Below, piece by piece: positions 10,315-19,577 of a DNA stretch of 64,000 nucleotides. The stretch comes from Prochlorococcus sp. AG-409-B05 (GTDB lineage: Bacteria > Cyanobacteriota > Cyanobacteriia > PCC-6307 > Cyanobiaceae). The position numbers were made by a program, and so were the translations under genes. Each line of letters starts with the position of its first letter. The stretch's first letter is position 1. The notes under the pieces are model-generated. The model did no database searches, was not told where the DNA came from, and saw only the letters and a list, made by a program, of their open reading frames with translations. The stretch spans positions 62,001 to 126,000 of the forward strand of contig QCJK01000002.1 of the NCBI GenBank assembly GCA_003216075.1, written 5' to 3'.

Positions 10315-11051
10315 GGGTTACTATATAATAATCTAATGTCTTGCTCTCTTAATTTATTAGATGTTAAATCGATAATTATTTCACCTGCTTTAAGTCCAAT
10401 AACCCTAGTGAAATTGCTGATGAGTTCAGGTCTATGGATGCTCATTAAAATAGTATCAGGAACTTCGATAGATTGAGGATATTCTAATCCAAGAAGAAGT
10501 TTAATCATTGCATTGGCAAGATATGGATCAAGGTTTGATATAGGCTCGTCAGCTAGCAACAAATCTCCTTGTTGTCTGAGCATACGAGCTATTGCGATAC
10601 GCTGTTTTTGCCCTCCTGAAAGGGATCTAACTTGCTTTTTGTATAAGTTTATAGGTAGCTTGACAGCATTTAAACAATTTAAACTTTTCTTGTTATCTGT
10701 TAATCCAATTAGGTTGAGGATTGACCAATATAAACTATGATGTCCTAAAGCACCAACATTTATATTCTGAAGAACATTTAGATCCTCTATTAATCTTAAG
10801 TCTTGCCATATCGTTGCAATTTTAGTTAATGACCTAGGGCTAAGGTTTTTTATTTCTAAATCTTTAAAAAATACTTTCCCTGAACTAGGTAGAAGACTAC
10901 CATTAATTATTGATATTAAAGTACTTTTGCCGGAGCCACTATTCCCGAGAAGAGCTACCTTCTCTCCTGAACCTATTGTTAAATTTATATTTTTTAGCCT
11001 GTGGTTATTTTTACTATAAACGTTAACTTTATTAAGCTCTAAAAGCTTCAT
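10311..11051 (-). CDS. phnC: Phosphonate-type ABC transporter ATP-binding protein
   Basis: A 246-residue ABC ATPase. Walker A is LLGNSGSGKST near residue 34, the signature is SLSGGQKQRIAIARML and Walker B is LLADEPISNLD with an MSIHRPEL H-loop. It energises uptake by the fused PhnE permease and the PhnD binding protein. It overlaps phnD by one base upstream and phnE by four bases downstream, so the three genes form one tightly packed operon. Confidence 0.88.
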   Translation of the reverse strand: MKLLELNKVNVYSKNNHRLKNINLTIGSGEKVALLGNSGSGKSTLISIINGSLLPSSGKVFFKDLEIKNLSPRSLTKIATIWQDLRLIEDLNVLQNINVGALGHHSLYWSILNLIGLTDNKKSLNCLNAVKLPINLYKKQVRSLSGGQKQRIAIARMLRQQGDLLLADEPISNLDPYLANAMIKLLLGLEYPQSIEVPDTILMSIHRPELISNFTRVIGLKAGEIIIDLTSNKLREQDIRLLYSNP

Positions 11052-11959
11052 TACTTTATTTTCCCTAGTTTTCTTCCTATAAGTTCAATTTCTACGTATT
11101 GATTTGCATTGGCCGGAACAAACTTTTTAGCACCAAAAAGCTTCATGATCTCTTTTTGCCTAGGAGATTTGCTAGAGAAACCTACTAATACAGTTTTTAA
11201 TTTAGATGTGAAACCTTTCCCAAATCGTTTATCAAGATTACTTTGTGCTAACCAATGGTAGTTAGCGTAAGGGGGAGTGCGCCAGATTACTTTTACTTTA
11301 GATAAATCTACTCGTTTTCTGCTTAGGTTTGCCTTCCAGACTTGTTCGTTTAGTGCTCCAGCTTCATATGATCCACTTTGCACTAGGGCAAGTGTTGCAT
11401 CATGACTACCACTAAAACCTGGTCGCTTTCCTTTGAAACTATTGATAGTTACATTAGCTTTCTCTAGATAATATTGAGGCATCAGTCTTCCAGATGTTGA
11501 ACTCTCTGATCCAAATGTAAAGCGCTTACCCTTTAATAATTTCAAGTCTTTGATATTTTTTATTGTGGGTATTCCACTGGATTTGTTGGCTATTAACACG
11601 CTAGTAAATTTGGAGTCAATATCACGTTGAGCGATTACTTTTGCTCCAGGTTTTTGTAGTCTAGCTTGAACTCCAGTAAGTCCACCGAACCATACTAGAT
11701 CTAAATTACCAGTGCGAAAAGCTGTCACTGCAGCTGTGTAATTAATTACTGGTACATATCGAACCTTAACTTCTAGTTTTTCGCTGAGCTCTTCAGACAG
11801 CAATTTATAGAGTCTATTTAATCTCTCAGGATTTTGATCTGGTATCGCTCCTATCGAAAAGGTTTGTTCTGCAATCACCTTTGGGGTACTTAAAAAGATA
11901 TTACCCACTAGGAATACAGAGGAAACAAAAAGGTTTTTTCTTATTGGCATTGTTGGCAT
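11051..11959 (-). CDS. phnD: Phosphonate/phosphite (or selenate-type) ABC transporter substrate-binding protein
   Basis: A 302-residue periplasmic binding protein with an N-terminal signal peptide (basic start, hydrophobic stretch to about residue 28, APKVIAEQ-like cleavage region). The family blocks AIPDQNPERLNRLY, FRTGNLDLVWFGGLTGVQAR and GSHDATLALVQSGSYEAGA are clear. The PDQNPERLNRLY block also resembles proteins annotated as putative selenate-binding components, so the substrate is not settled; Prochlorococcus PhnD proteins have been reported to bind phosphite or methylphosphonate. It is first in the phnD-phnC-phnE operon and lies 14 bases after the aminotransferase gene. Confidence 0.82.
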   Translation of the reverse strand: MPTMPIRKNLFVSSVFLVGNIFLSTPKVIAEQTFSIGAIPDQNPERLNRLYKLLSEELSEKLEVKVRYVPVINYTAAVTAFRTGNLDLVWFGGLTGVQARLQKPGAKVIAQRDIDSKFTSVLIANKSSGIPTIKNIKDLKLLKGKRFTFGSESSTSGRLMPQYYLEKANVTINSFKGKRPGFSGSHDATLALVQSGSYEAGALNEQVWKANLSRKRVDLSKVKVIWRTPPYANYHWLAQSNLDKRFGKGFTSKLKTVLVGFSSKSPRQKEIMKLFGAKKFVPANANQYVEIELIGRKLGKIK

Positions 11960-11973
11960 AAGAATCTTTTGTT

Positions 11974-13155
11974 TTAATATAAACTGTTAAATAACAACTT
12001 TAAACGTTTGAGGCCATCATTGATGGTTTCATTTGAAGCCGCACAGGAAAGCCTCATACAAGTTTCTTCGCCAAATGGAGTACCGGGAATCATTGCCAGT
12101 CCTACTTTCTCAAGAGCTAACTTACAAAAGCTTATAGAATCTTGATTTCCTATAGGAAGTTGTGGAAAAGCATAAAACGCACCTTTTTGTTCTTTAAGTG
12201 TTATTCCAGATATTTCTTTTAAACCATCGAATAGTAATTTTCTTCGATAATTATATGTAGTTGACATTTCCTCGATACATATTTTGGGCCCTAATAAGGC
12301 CGCTAGTGCTCCACGTTGGGCAAAACTACAAACATTACTTGTACTTTGACTCTGTAGTGCAGTTGCTACTTTTATAATTTCTTGATTACCTGCAAGATAT
12401 CCAACTCTCCAACCTGTCATTGCCCAGCCTTTTGCAAACCCATTTACAGTAAAAATTCGATCTTTTATATCAGTAGCAATGGCTGCCAAACTTGTATGTT
12501 TTTCATTTTCAGCCAAAAGATATTCATAAATTTCGTCTGTCATAACTTGTATATTAGGATTTCTTCTAAGAATTTCTGCTAATGCCTTTAATTCATTTAT
12601 AGGAACTACTCTTCCTGTAGGGTTTCCAGGGGAATTAAGGATAATTAATCGAGATTTTGGGTTAATTGCACTTTCTAGTGCATTTAAGTTAAGTTTAAAT
12701 CCATCTTCAGGTGAGGATGGAATAGCTATTGGTTTTCCTCCAGCCAATTTTGCTATTTCTGGATAACTTAGCCAGTATGGTGATGGAATTATTACTTCAT
12801 CTCCTTGATTTAAGAGTACTTGAAAAAGGTTGTAAATAGCTTGCTTCCCTCCATTAGTTACTAATACCTCTTCTTTATTAGTAGGGATTTGATTGGTATT
12901 TGTCAGCTTTTCGGCTATTGCTTCTCTTAGTTCTGGATCACCTGCAGCGGGTCCGTATCTGGTTATACCGTCTCTAAGAGCTTTTGTGGCAGCTTCGACA
13001 ATAAATTCTGGAGTATCAAAATCTGGTTCTCCTGCACTTAGGCTACATATATCTCTTCCGGCTTGCTGTAGAGCCTTGGCTCTGGCAGAAATCGCCAAAG
13101 TTTGAGAGGGTTTGAGGGTCATAACCCGCTTGGAAATTATTGACTGGGCTGTCAT
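11974..13155 (-). CDS. Class I pyridoxal-phosphate aminotransferase, aspartate type
   Basis: A PLP enzyme of 393 residues when started at the ATG at 13153-13155. The frame runs 14 codons further upstream, but MTAQSIISKRVMTLKPSQT is the family's normal opening. The catalytic lysine lies in TVNGFAKGWAMTGWRVGY, the PLP-contacting region is TNGGKQAIYN, and SLSAGEPDFDTPEFI and LNSPGNPTGRV are typical of aspartate aminotransferases of subgroup I-gamma. It probably transfers amino groups between aspartate and 2-oxoglutarate, possibly also prephenate. It is followed by the phn operon on the same strand, probably a coincidence of position. Confidence 0.88.
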   Translation of the reverse strand: MTAQSIISKRVMTLKPSQTLAISARAKALQQAGRDICSLSAGEPDFDTPEFIVEAATKALRDGITRYGPAAGDPELREAIAEKLTNTNQIPTNKEEVLVTNGGKQAIYNLFQVLLNQGDEVIIPSPYWLSYPEIAKLAGGKPIAIPSSPEDGFKLNLNALESAINPKSRLIILNSPGNPTGRVVPINELKALAEILRRNPNIQVMTDEIYEYLLAENEKHTSLAAIATDIKDRIFTVNGFAKGWAMTGWRVGYLAGNQEIIKVATALQSQSTSNVCSFAQRGALAALLGPKICIEEMSTTYNYRRKLLFDGLKEISGITLKEQKGAFYAFPQLPIGNQDSISFCKLALEKVGLAMIPGTPFGEETCMRLSCAASNETINDGLKRLKLLFNSLY

Positions 13156-13247
13156 GGGCAATTCCCTCGTTTTTGAGTGTTGCTCATAAAGGCACATACT
13201 GCCTGATTTTATGTACTAGACAACATCATTAATTCTTGGAGAGCCTT

Positions 13248-13661
13248 ATGTTTGAACCTGAGCTTAGTTTGGTTATTGCATCCCCAAACCCTACAAGACT
13301 TGCTGAGTTCTATTCATATGCCTTGAATGTGAAGGCTCAGGTGGGATCTGATGAAAATCATTATGTAATCCATCAATCTAATGGAAAACGAATTCAGATT
13401 TACAAACCTTCTCAAGATTATTTATTCACTGAGGCTGGCAGAAGAGTTAGTTTTTGCTTAACAGCTTCTCCCTCAAGAAATCCACTTTCAAGTATTGAGA
13501 AATGGTCTCTTATGTTGATTGCAAGAGGTGCTACTTCTTTAGAAGAACCTAGTGTACAAACTTTTGGAGCTGAAACATGGTTGGCTGACCCTGAGGGTAA
13601 TGAATTCTTGATTTTAGTTCCTACTTATAACAATAAAAGTACTTTTTGCAAACGGGCTTAA
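13248..13661 (+). CDS. VOC superfamily (glyoxalase/dioxygenase-like) protein
   Basis: About 137 residues with the vicinal-oxygen-chelate fold pattern: an opening SLVIASPNPTRLAEFYSYAL near residue 7, a middle strand with RIQIYKPSQ and a closing AETWLADPEGNEFLILVP. The ATG at 13248 has a GGAG ribosome site 7-8 bases upstream and is preferred over the TTG at 13236. No metal-binding set typical of true glyoxalase I can be assigned, so the reaction is unknown. The downstream uracil-DNA glycosylase frame overlaps its end by 16 bases, depending on the start used there. Confidence 0.75.
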   Translation: MFEPELSLVIASPNPTRLAEFYSYALNVKAQVGSDENHYVIHQSNGKRIQIYKPSQDYLFTEAGRRVSFCLTASPSRNPLSSIEKWSLMLIARGATSLEEPSVQTFGAETWLADPEGNEFLILVPTYNNKSTFCKRA

Positions 13662-14287
13662 GACCAGTTAAGTTGTTTAATTCTTATTCGGACAAAGATA
13701 TGACTTGTCCTTCGTGCGCATGTGATAAGACTTTTCCTAAGATTGTTGTTAGCAGAGGGAATCCGCGTGCCCGCTTAATGCTGATAGGAGAGGCACCTGG
13801 GGCTAAAGAGAACGACACTGGAGAATCCTTTGTTGGCAGGTCTGGGAAGCTTTTAGATACATTGTTGGAACAAGCTGGTATAAACCCGGTAGAGGATGTA
13901 TTTTTTTGCAATCTTGTTAAATGTCGCCCACCTAATAATCGGAAGCCAACAATGCCTGAACTTCTTTTGGCAAGACCTTGGCTAGATCAGCAAATTCATT
14001 TAGTAGATCCGTTGATTATGGGATTAGTAGGGTCGACTGCTGTCAATGCGTTGCTAGGTATAAAGTCAAGTATCTCCAATCTTCGGGGCAGTTGGCAGCA
14101 CTTAGAAGGTAGACTTGTTATGCCACTTTTCCACCCGTCATATTTATTGAGAAAACCTTCTAAGGAATCTGGTTCCCCTTTCTCTTTGACTTGTGATGAT
14201 CTTTTATCTATTCGCAGAAAACTTAGTAGTTTTAAGATGAATAATGTTGATGAAATATTTGGTACCAATAGTTCTTCATTTCAATGA
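13646..14287 (+). CDS. Uracil-DNA glycosylase, family 4 (iron-sulfur type)
   Basis: Up to 213 residues. Motif 1 [20 protein letters not shown] and motif 2 [12 protein letters not shown] define the uracil-DNA glycosylase superfamily, and [16 protein letters not shown] with an N-terminal cysteine cluster CPSCAC fits the four-cysteine 4Fe-4S cluster of family 4. It removes uracil from DNA to start base-excision repair. The longest frame starts with TTG at 13646 inside the VOC gene; the ATG at 13700 gives MTCPSCAC and may be the true start. The gene overlaps the ispG start by four bases, so the two are probably coupled. Confidence 0.88.
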   Translation: MQTGLRPVKLFNSYSDKDMTCPSCACDKTFPKIVVSRGNPRARLMLIGEAPGAKENDTGESFVGRSGKLLDTLLEQAGINPVEDVFFCNLVKCRPPNNRKPTMPELLLARPWLDQQIHLVDPLIMGLVGSTAVNALLGIKSSISNLRGSWQHLEGRLVMPLFHPSYLLRKPSKESGSPFSLTCDDLLSIRRKLSSFKMNNVDEIFGTNSSSFQ

Positions 14288-15501
14288 ATTTCGCAATGGA
14301 CCATCAATTGACAAATACTCCTCAAAGGTACGACACCAAGATTCACCGTAGGCCAACTCGTACAGTGATGGTTGGCGATATTTCTATAGGAAGTGAGCAT
14401 CCCGTAAGAGTTCAATCGATGATCAATGAAGACACCCTCGATATTGAAGGTGCAACAGCATCTATAAGAAAATTACATGAGATCGGGTGTGAAATTGTTA
14501 GACTTACGGTTCCTAGTCTTGCGCATGCAAAGGCTGTTGGTGAAATTCGAAAAAAGCTTTTAGATACTTATTTGCCTGTGCCTCTAGTTGCTGATGTTCA
14601 TCACAATGGAATGAGCATTGCTCTTGAAGTTGCTAATCATGTAGACAAGGTTAGGATAAATCCAGGTTTATTTGTATTTGAAAGACCAAATCCAGAACGT
14701 ACTGAATTCACTGACGCAGAAATAAAAGCAATTAGTGAAACTATATTAAATAGATTTCAGCCTCTTGTTAAAAAATTAAAGGAACAAAATAAAGCTTTAC
14801 GGATAGGAGTAAATCATGGTTCTTTGGCAGAAAGAATGCTTTTTACTTATGGAGATACTCCATTAGGAATGGTTGCCTCAGCTATGGAATTTGTAAGGAT
14901 TTGTCATTCCCTAGATTTTCATAATATTATTATTTCTATGAAAGCATCAAGGGCTCCTGTAATGCTTGCAGCGTACAGGTTAATGGCTGACACTATGGAC
15001 AGAGAGGGATTTAATTATCCACTTCATCTGGGAGTTACTGAAGCTGGTGATGGGGATTATGGCCGTATAAAGAGTACTGCGGGGATTGCCACATTATTAT
15101 CCGAAGGTCTTGGAGATACAATTCGTGTTTCTCTTACAGAGAACCCTATTAAAGAAATACCAGTTTGTTATTCAATACTTCAGGCAGTTGGTTTGCGTAA
15201 AACAATGGTTGAGTACATAAGTTGCCCTAGTTGTGGTCGCACATTATTTAATCTTGAAGATGTAGTTAAAAAAGTAAGAGATGCAACTATTCATCTCACA
15301 GGATTAGATATAGCTGTCATGGGATGCATAGTTAATGGACCTGGAGAGATGGCAGATGCGGATTATGGTTATGTCGGCAAAGGACCAGGTGTAATCGCTC
15401 TATATCGAGGGAGAGACGAGATTCGAAAGGTCCCTGAAGATAAGGGCGTAGAAGCATTAATTGATTTGATTAAAGAAGATGGAAGATGGTTTGAACCTTA
15501 A
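14284..15501 (+). CDS. ispG: 4-hydroxy-3-methylbut-2-en-1-yl diphosphate synthase
   Basis: A 405-residue iron-sulfur enzyme of the MEP isoprenoid pathway that converts MEcPP to HMBPP. The N-terminal TIM-barrel segment contains [17 protein letters not shown] and [11 protein letters not shown]-like sequence, and the 4Fe-4S ligands lie in [15 protein letters not shown] and [11 protein letters not shown] near the C-terminus. In cyanobacteria the electron donor is ferredoxin, consistent with chloroplast homologues. The start overlaps the glycosylase stop by four bases. Together with dxs at 58.3 kb, two pathway genes fall in this window. Confidence 0.96.
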   Translation: MNFAMDHQLTNTPQRYDTKIHRRPTRTVMVGDISIGSEHPVRVQSMINEDTLDIEGATASIRKLHEIGCEIVRLTVPSLAHAKAVGEIRKKLLDTYLPVPLVADVHHNGMSIALEVANHVDKVRINPGLFVFERPNPERTEFTDAEIKAISETILNRFQPLVKKLKEQNKALRIGVNHGSLAERMLFTYGDTPLGMVASAMEFVRICHSLDFHNIIISMKASRAPVMLAAYRLMADTMDREGFNYPLHLGVTEAGDGDYGRIKSTAGIATLLSEGLGDTIRVSLTENPIKEIPVCYSILQAVGLRKTMVEYISCPSCGRTLFNLEDVVKKVRDATIHLTGLDIAVMGCIVNGPGEMADADYGYVGKGPGVIALYRGRDEIRKVPEDKGVEALIDLIKEDGRWFEP

Positions 15502-15547
15502 ATTAAAATTATTTCTAAAAATCCACGGTTAATTTACCGATTTTAAA

Positions 15548-16897
15548 ATGCTAACACCAAGTAAATTATATATTAAGTCGAAATTCTTTTTACCCCTTGG
15601 ATTATGGGGAGTGACAATATTTCTATCTATTTTTTCTCCTATACAATCACTTGCTAGGCCATCTACAGCTATTATTAAAGATAGCCCTAAGGAAGTAATT
15701 GATCAGGTATGGCAGATCATTTATAGAGATTTTCTTGATTCTTCAGGTAAATATGATCGAGAAGAATGGCTCCAAGTTCGAAAAAAAATACTTTCTCATC
15801 AATATATAGATAAATATGAATCATATGATGCAATTAGAAAGATGTTGGCTGATCTAGATGATCCATATACACGATTTCTTGATCCAAAGGCATTCAAGGA
15901 AATGAGAATTGATACTTCTGGAGAATTAACTGGTGTAGGTATTCAACTATCAAAGGATAAAGAAACTAAAGAATTGATAATAATTTCACCTATAGAAGGA
16001 ACCCCAGCATTTAGGGCAGGAGTTAGGCCTACCGATGTAATTATCTCTATTGATGGAGTCTCAACTAAGGGGATGAATATCGAAGATGCAGTTAAATTAA
16101 TTCGAGGAAAGAAAGGTACTGAAGTTATTCTTGGTATAAGGCGAAAAAGCGATTTAATTTCAATACCTCTAATTAGAGATCGAATCTCTATTCATGTGGT
16201 TGATAGTCAGATGAACAAGAGTTCAACAGGAGTCAAAATTGGATATATTCGACTTAAACAATTCAATGCCAATGCAACAAAAGAGATGCGTAATGCAATT
16301 AATAGACTTGAATCTCTTAATGCTTTAGGTTATGTCCTTGATTTACGTAGTAATCCTGGGGGATTGCTTGAGGCAAGTGTAGCTATTGCTCGTCAGTGGT
16401 TAGATGAGGGGATAATAGTTAGTACGCAAACTAGAGATGGAATTAAAGATGTGAGAAAAGCAAATGGTACAGCCTTGACTAACAGACCAGTTGTCGTTTT
16501 GGTTAATGAGGGATCTGCAAGTGCAAGCGAGATACTTTCTGGAGCTATTCAGGATAATAATCGAGGGATACTTATTGGCAAAAAAACATTTGGAAAAGGA
16601 CTTGTTCAGTCTGTTCGTGGCTTGTCAGATGGATCAGGACTTACTGTAACTATAGCCAAATATTTAACTCCTAAGGGGACTGATATTCACTTAAATGGGA
16701 TAAATCCAGATATTATTGCTGAGTTACAAGATGATGGCCAGCAACAATTAACAATAGATGATTTAGGAACTATAAATGATAGTCAATATAGAATTGCAGA
16801 ATATACGCTACTTAAATATCTTGCAAAAGATGATACAGTACATTTTTTCAACCCAAGATCATCTAATTTAATAAGTGCGTTAGCACTACTAGAATAA
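15548..16897 (+). CDS. Carboxy-terminal processing protease (S41 family)
   Basis: A 449-residue secreted serine protease with an N-terminal signal/anchor segment (about residues 13-36), a PDZ domain (GVGIQLSKDKETKELIIIS to about residue 205) and the S41 catalytic domain. The nucleophile serine sits in NEGSASASEILSGA and the catalytic lysine in GKKTFGKGLVQS. Cyanobacterial paralogues include CtpA, which matures the D1 protein, and CtpB/CtpC; which paralogue this is cannot be decided by eye. It follows ispG after 46 bases and ends in a strong hairpin terminator. Confidence 0.9.
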   Translation: MLTPSKLYIKSKFFLPLGLWGVTIFLSIFSPIQSLARPSTAIIKDSPKEVIDQVWQIIYRDFLDSSGKYDREEWLQVRKKILSHQYIDKYESYDAIRKMLADLDDPYTRFLDPKAFKEMRIDTSGELTGVGIQLSKDKETKELIIISPIEGTPAFRAGVRPTDVIISIDGVSTKGMNIEDAVKLIRGKKGTEVILGIRRKSDLISIPLIRDRISIHVVDSQMNKSSTGVKIGYIRLKQFNANATKEMRNAINRLESLNALGYVLDLRSNPGGLLEASVAIARQWLDEGIIVSTQTRDGIKDVRKANGTALTNRPVVVLVNEGSASASEILSGAIQDNNRGILIGKKTFGKGLVQSVRGLSDGSGLTVTIAKYLTPKGTDIHLNGINPDIIAELQDDGQQQLTIDDLGTINDSQYRIAEYTLLKYLAKDDTVHFFNPRSSNLISALALLE

Positions 16898-16930
16898 AAT
16901 AGTTCATTTAAAAGACTATTTTATTCTTTT
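16893..16930 (+). terminator. Rho-independent terminator after the ctp gene
   Basis: An 11-bp perfect stem (AATAAAATAGT at 16893-16903 with ACTATTTTATT at 16915-16925) with an 11-base loop is followed by CTTTT. The left arm overlaps the protease stop codon. Its symmetric A and T tracts mean it could also act on the convergent DUF1543 gene. Confidence 0.75.
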
Positions 16931-16966
16931 AATTATCAACTGCTATAAGAATAGAACCATCCATGA

Positions 16967-17560
16967 TTAATTTAATTGGCTATCAACTTTATCAATTCTC
17001 CTATATCCGTACCAGTCTGGAACCAATAGTTGATCTCTATTTTGTGGATCAGGTATCAATGTGATTTCCCACTCTGAATTCGATTCTATTAAATGACAGC
17101 TATCAATATTGTCTATCATGTTGATTTCTTTTATATCATCTTTATGCTTTTGTTCAACTTCGTCTCGCCATTTAATTTTCGCCTTATACTTTGCATTGGT
17201 TGCTGTATTGGCGACAACCAATGCAAAGTGGTGTAATTCTGTGAGACTATTTTTCTTGTAACCACCTAGATTAACAAACCAAAGTTTTTCTATTTGAGGT
17301 TTTGATTTTTTTCTTCTTGGTAAATAATTATCCTTCTTGTTTAAATGTATTTGTTTGCCTTCTATATATTTTAAGGCGACGTAGCTGTCTATATGTAGTC
17401 CTTTTTGATCACCAAACCATTCTTTTCTTAACTGGACATAAGTCTCTTCAATTTTGTTTCCAATTACCCAACGTATATCGTGAAGCTCTATATGCGTATG
17501 CCTTGTACGACCACCTAGTACGACAAGAAATAGAGTTGGGATTTTGATTTGTTTGTTCAT
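16967..17560 (-). CDS. DUF1543 domain protein
   Basis: A 197-residue protein. The opening LFLVVLGGRTRHTHIELHD and the WVIGNKIEETY segment (residues 10-40) are the DUF1543 hallmark; a second, weaker copy of the same pattern, LWFVNLGGYKKNSLTELHH near residue 93, suggests two tandem domains. No catalytic role is known to me. It is flanked by the ctp terminator and a 135-base gap before nadA. Confidence 0.7.
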   Translation of the reverse strand: MNKQIKIPTLFLVVLGGRTRHTHIELHDIRWVIGNKIEETYVQLRKEWFGDQKGLHIDSYVALKYIEGKQIHLNKKDNYLPRRKKSKPQIEKLWFVNLGGYKKNSLTELHHFALVVANTATNAKYKAKIKWRDEVEQKHKDDIKEINMIDNIDSCHLIESNSEWEITLIPDPQNRDQLLVPDWYGYRRIDKVDSQLN

Positions 17561-17695
17561 TCATGGACTTTAGAAAAACAGATTTTTATTCTAAAAAATT
17601 TATCAGTTTTGTGAAAATATACATTATTAATATGTTATAATGGATGTTATTTCAATAGATAACTATATAAGAACTTTATAGTATGATTATAAAGA

Positions 17696-18625
17696 TTACT
17701 TGCTCATTTCTAGCATATTTTGTATTGGTTTTAATGCTCTTATTCTAAGATCTTCTCTTATTTCAATTTGAGGGTTCATATTTTGAAGACATTTAACTAT
17801 TTTTTCTAGTGTATTTAATCTCATATATGGACATTCATTGCAGCTGCATCCATCTAATCCAGGGACATCTATGAATTTTTTATTAGGCATCTTTGTACGC
17901 ATTTGATATAGAATACCTGGTTCAGTTAGGACAATAAATGTAGAAGATTTGCTTGACATGGCGTAATACAGCAACTTGCTAGTAGATCCAATAAAATCAG
18001 ATAAATCTAATAAGTTTGATTGGCATTCTGGGTGCGCAATGACCTCTGCATTCGGATTGCTTAATTTGAGTTTTAGCACAGCTTCTTCGCTAAAAGTTTC
18101 GTGTACTATGCAGCTTCCTGACCAACAAGTAAGTTCTCTGCCACTTTGATGTTGGACCCATTTCCCTAGATTCTTATCTGGGGCAAATATTATTGGCTTA
18201 TCCTTCGGTAGTTGCTTAATAAGGTCGACTGCATTGCTACTAGTACATATCAAGTCACTTTGCGCTTTCACTTCTGCTGAACAGTTTATGTAGCTGACTA
18301 CAAAGTGGTTAGGATGCCTTTTACGAAAATTTTCAAATTGATCTGATGGACAATCGTCAGCCAAAGTACATCCCGCATCTTCATCTGGTAAGAGAACTGT
18401 TTTTTTGGGATTAAGAATTTTGGCAGTCTCTGCCATGAAATGAACCCCACAGAAAACAATCACATCTGCATTTGTGTTTGAAGCTTTACGGGAGAGCTCC
18501 AATGAATCTCCTACAAAGTCTGCTATAGCTTGTATTTCCGAGGCTTGATAGTAATGCGCCAGTATTACAGCATTGCGCTTTTGCTTTAGTTGAGTTATTT
18601 CATCAATGATTTGTTCCTGGTTCAT
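17696..18625 (-). CDS. nadA: Quinolinate synthase A
   Basis: A 309-residue 4Fe-4S enzyme that condenses iminoaspartate with dihydroxyacetone phosphate to quinolinate in de novo NAD synthesis. Typical segments are [27 protein letters not shown] near residue 19, [28 protein letters not shown] and [18 protein letters not shown]. Cluster cysteines are expected in CGVHF, the CWSGSC region and [11 protein letters not shown] near residue 264. The length and order of motifs are normal for the family. Confidence 0.95.
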   Translation of the reverse strand: MNQEQIIDEITQLKQKRNAVILAHYYQASEIQAIADFVGDSLELSRKASNTNADVIVFCGVHFMAETAKILNPKKTVLLPDEDAGCTLADDCPSDQFENFRKRHPNHFVVSYINCSAEVKAQSDLICTSSNAVDLIKQLPKDKPIIFAPDKNLGKWVQHQSGRELTCWSGSCIVHETFSEEAVLKLKLSNPNAEVIAHPECQSNLLDLSDFIGSTSKLLYYAMSSKSSTFIVLTEPGILYQMRTKMPNKKFIDVPGLDGCSCNECPYMRLNTLEKIVKCLQNMNPQIEIREDLRIRALKPIQNMLEMSK

Positions 18626-18719
18626 TTGGTTCTCTGATGCCTATTTATAGGTAGAAAGAGAGGAAATCAGCGTTCAATTAGGCTATTTAAGGCAGTATAT
18701 ATCCAGCCTTGTAAATACC

Positions 18720-19577
18720 CTGTCAGTTATTACTCTTGCCATTGCTGGTGATCTTCATGGCGTTTGGTCAGAAGAGGATCATGACTTGCTAGAGCAGTTG
18801 AAACCTGATGCTGTCCTTTTTGTTGGAGACCTGGGAGAAGGGGATTTGAAATTGATAAAGGATCTGAAGACGATTTCTATCCCTTCTGCTGTAATCCTTG
18901 GGAACCATGACCGAGGTATTGATCATACAGGCGAAAGATTGAGGACGTCATTGAGCCTTTTGGACGATTTGCATTGTGGATGGGATCTGAAAAATTGGAC
19001 AAGTCCTAATATTGCTGTTGTAGGAGCAAGACCTTGTAGTGCAGGTGGAGGGTTTTATTTGTCGAGTGAAGTCCAGGCTGTCTACGGATCTGTAAGTCTT
19101 ACTGAATCGGCTAATCGAATAGCTGTTGCAGCAAAAAAAGCCCCTGTAAATAAACCATTAATAATTTTGGCTCATTCTGGGCCTGTTGGTCTTGGCTCAG
19201 AGGCTTCCAGCCCTTGCGGAAGAGATTGGAGATTACCTGCAATTGATTGGGGAGACAAAGACTTGGCTTTAGCAATTGACCAGATCAGAAAGTATCGCAT
19301 TCCGGATTTGGTTGTCTTTGGACATATGCATCATCAATTAAAGAGAGGTGGTGGTAATAGGCGCACTTTTGTAAAGGATAAATGGGGTACCTTGTACTTA
19401 AATGCAGCATGCGTACCTAGACGTGTAAAAGACAATTTAGGGAATATGCTTTCTCATCTATCATGGGTTGAAATCTTGGATAATCAAATCAATCATATTT
19501 CTCATCGATGGTTTAGATCTGATACTTCCGTGGCATATCAAGAGACATTATTTATTAGAGATGAACATATACAATAA
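18720..19577 (+). CDS. Metallophosphoesterase (TIGR04168-like), probable non-standard start
   Basis: A calcineurin-like phosphoesterase with motifs GDLHG, GDLGEGD, GNHDRG, LAHSGPVG and GHMHHQL. The first motif, a metal ligand, lies upstream of every ATG, GTG or TTG in frame: the first standard start is TTG at 18786, which would remove it. The frame is open back to a stop at 18648-18650. A CTG at 18720, giving (M)SVITLAIAGDLHG, fits the family's usual opening best, so I start the gene there; ATT, ATA or ATC codons are alternatives. The next gene's ATG overlaps its TAA by one base. Confidence 0.8.
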   Translation: MSVITLAIAGDLHGVWSEEDHDLLEQLKPDAVLFVGDLGEGDLKLIKDLKTISIPSAVILGNHDRGIDHTGERLRTSLSLLDDLHCGWDLKNWTSPNIAVVGARPCSAGGGFYLSSEVQAVYGSVSLTESANRIAVAAKKAPVNKPLIILAHSGPVGLGSEASSPCGRDWRLPAIDWGDKDLALAIDQIRKYRIPDLVVFGHMHHQLKRGGGNRRTFVKDKWGTLYLNAACVPRRVKDNLGNMLSHLSWVEILDNQINHISHRWFRSDTSVAYQETLFIRDEHIQ

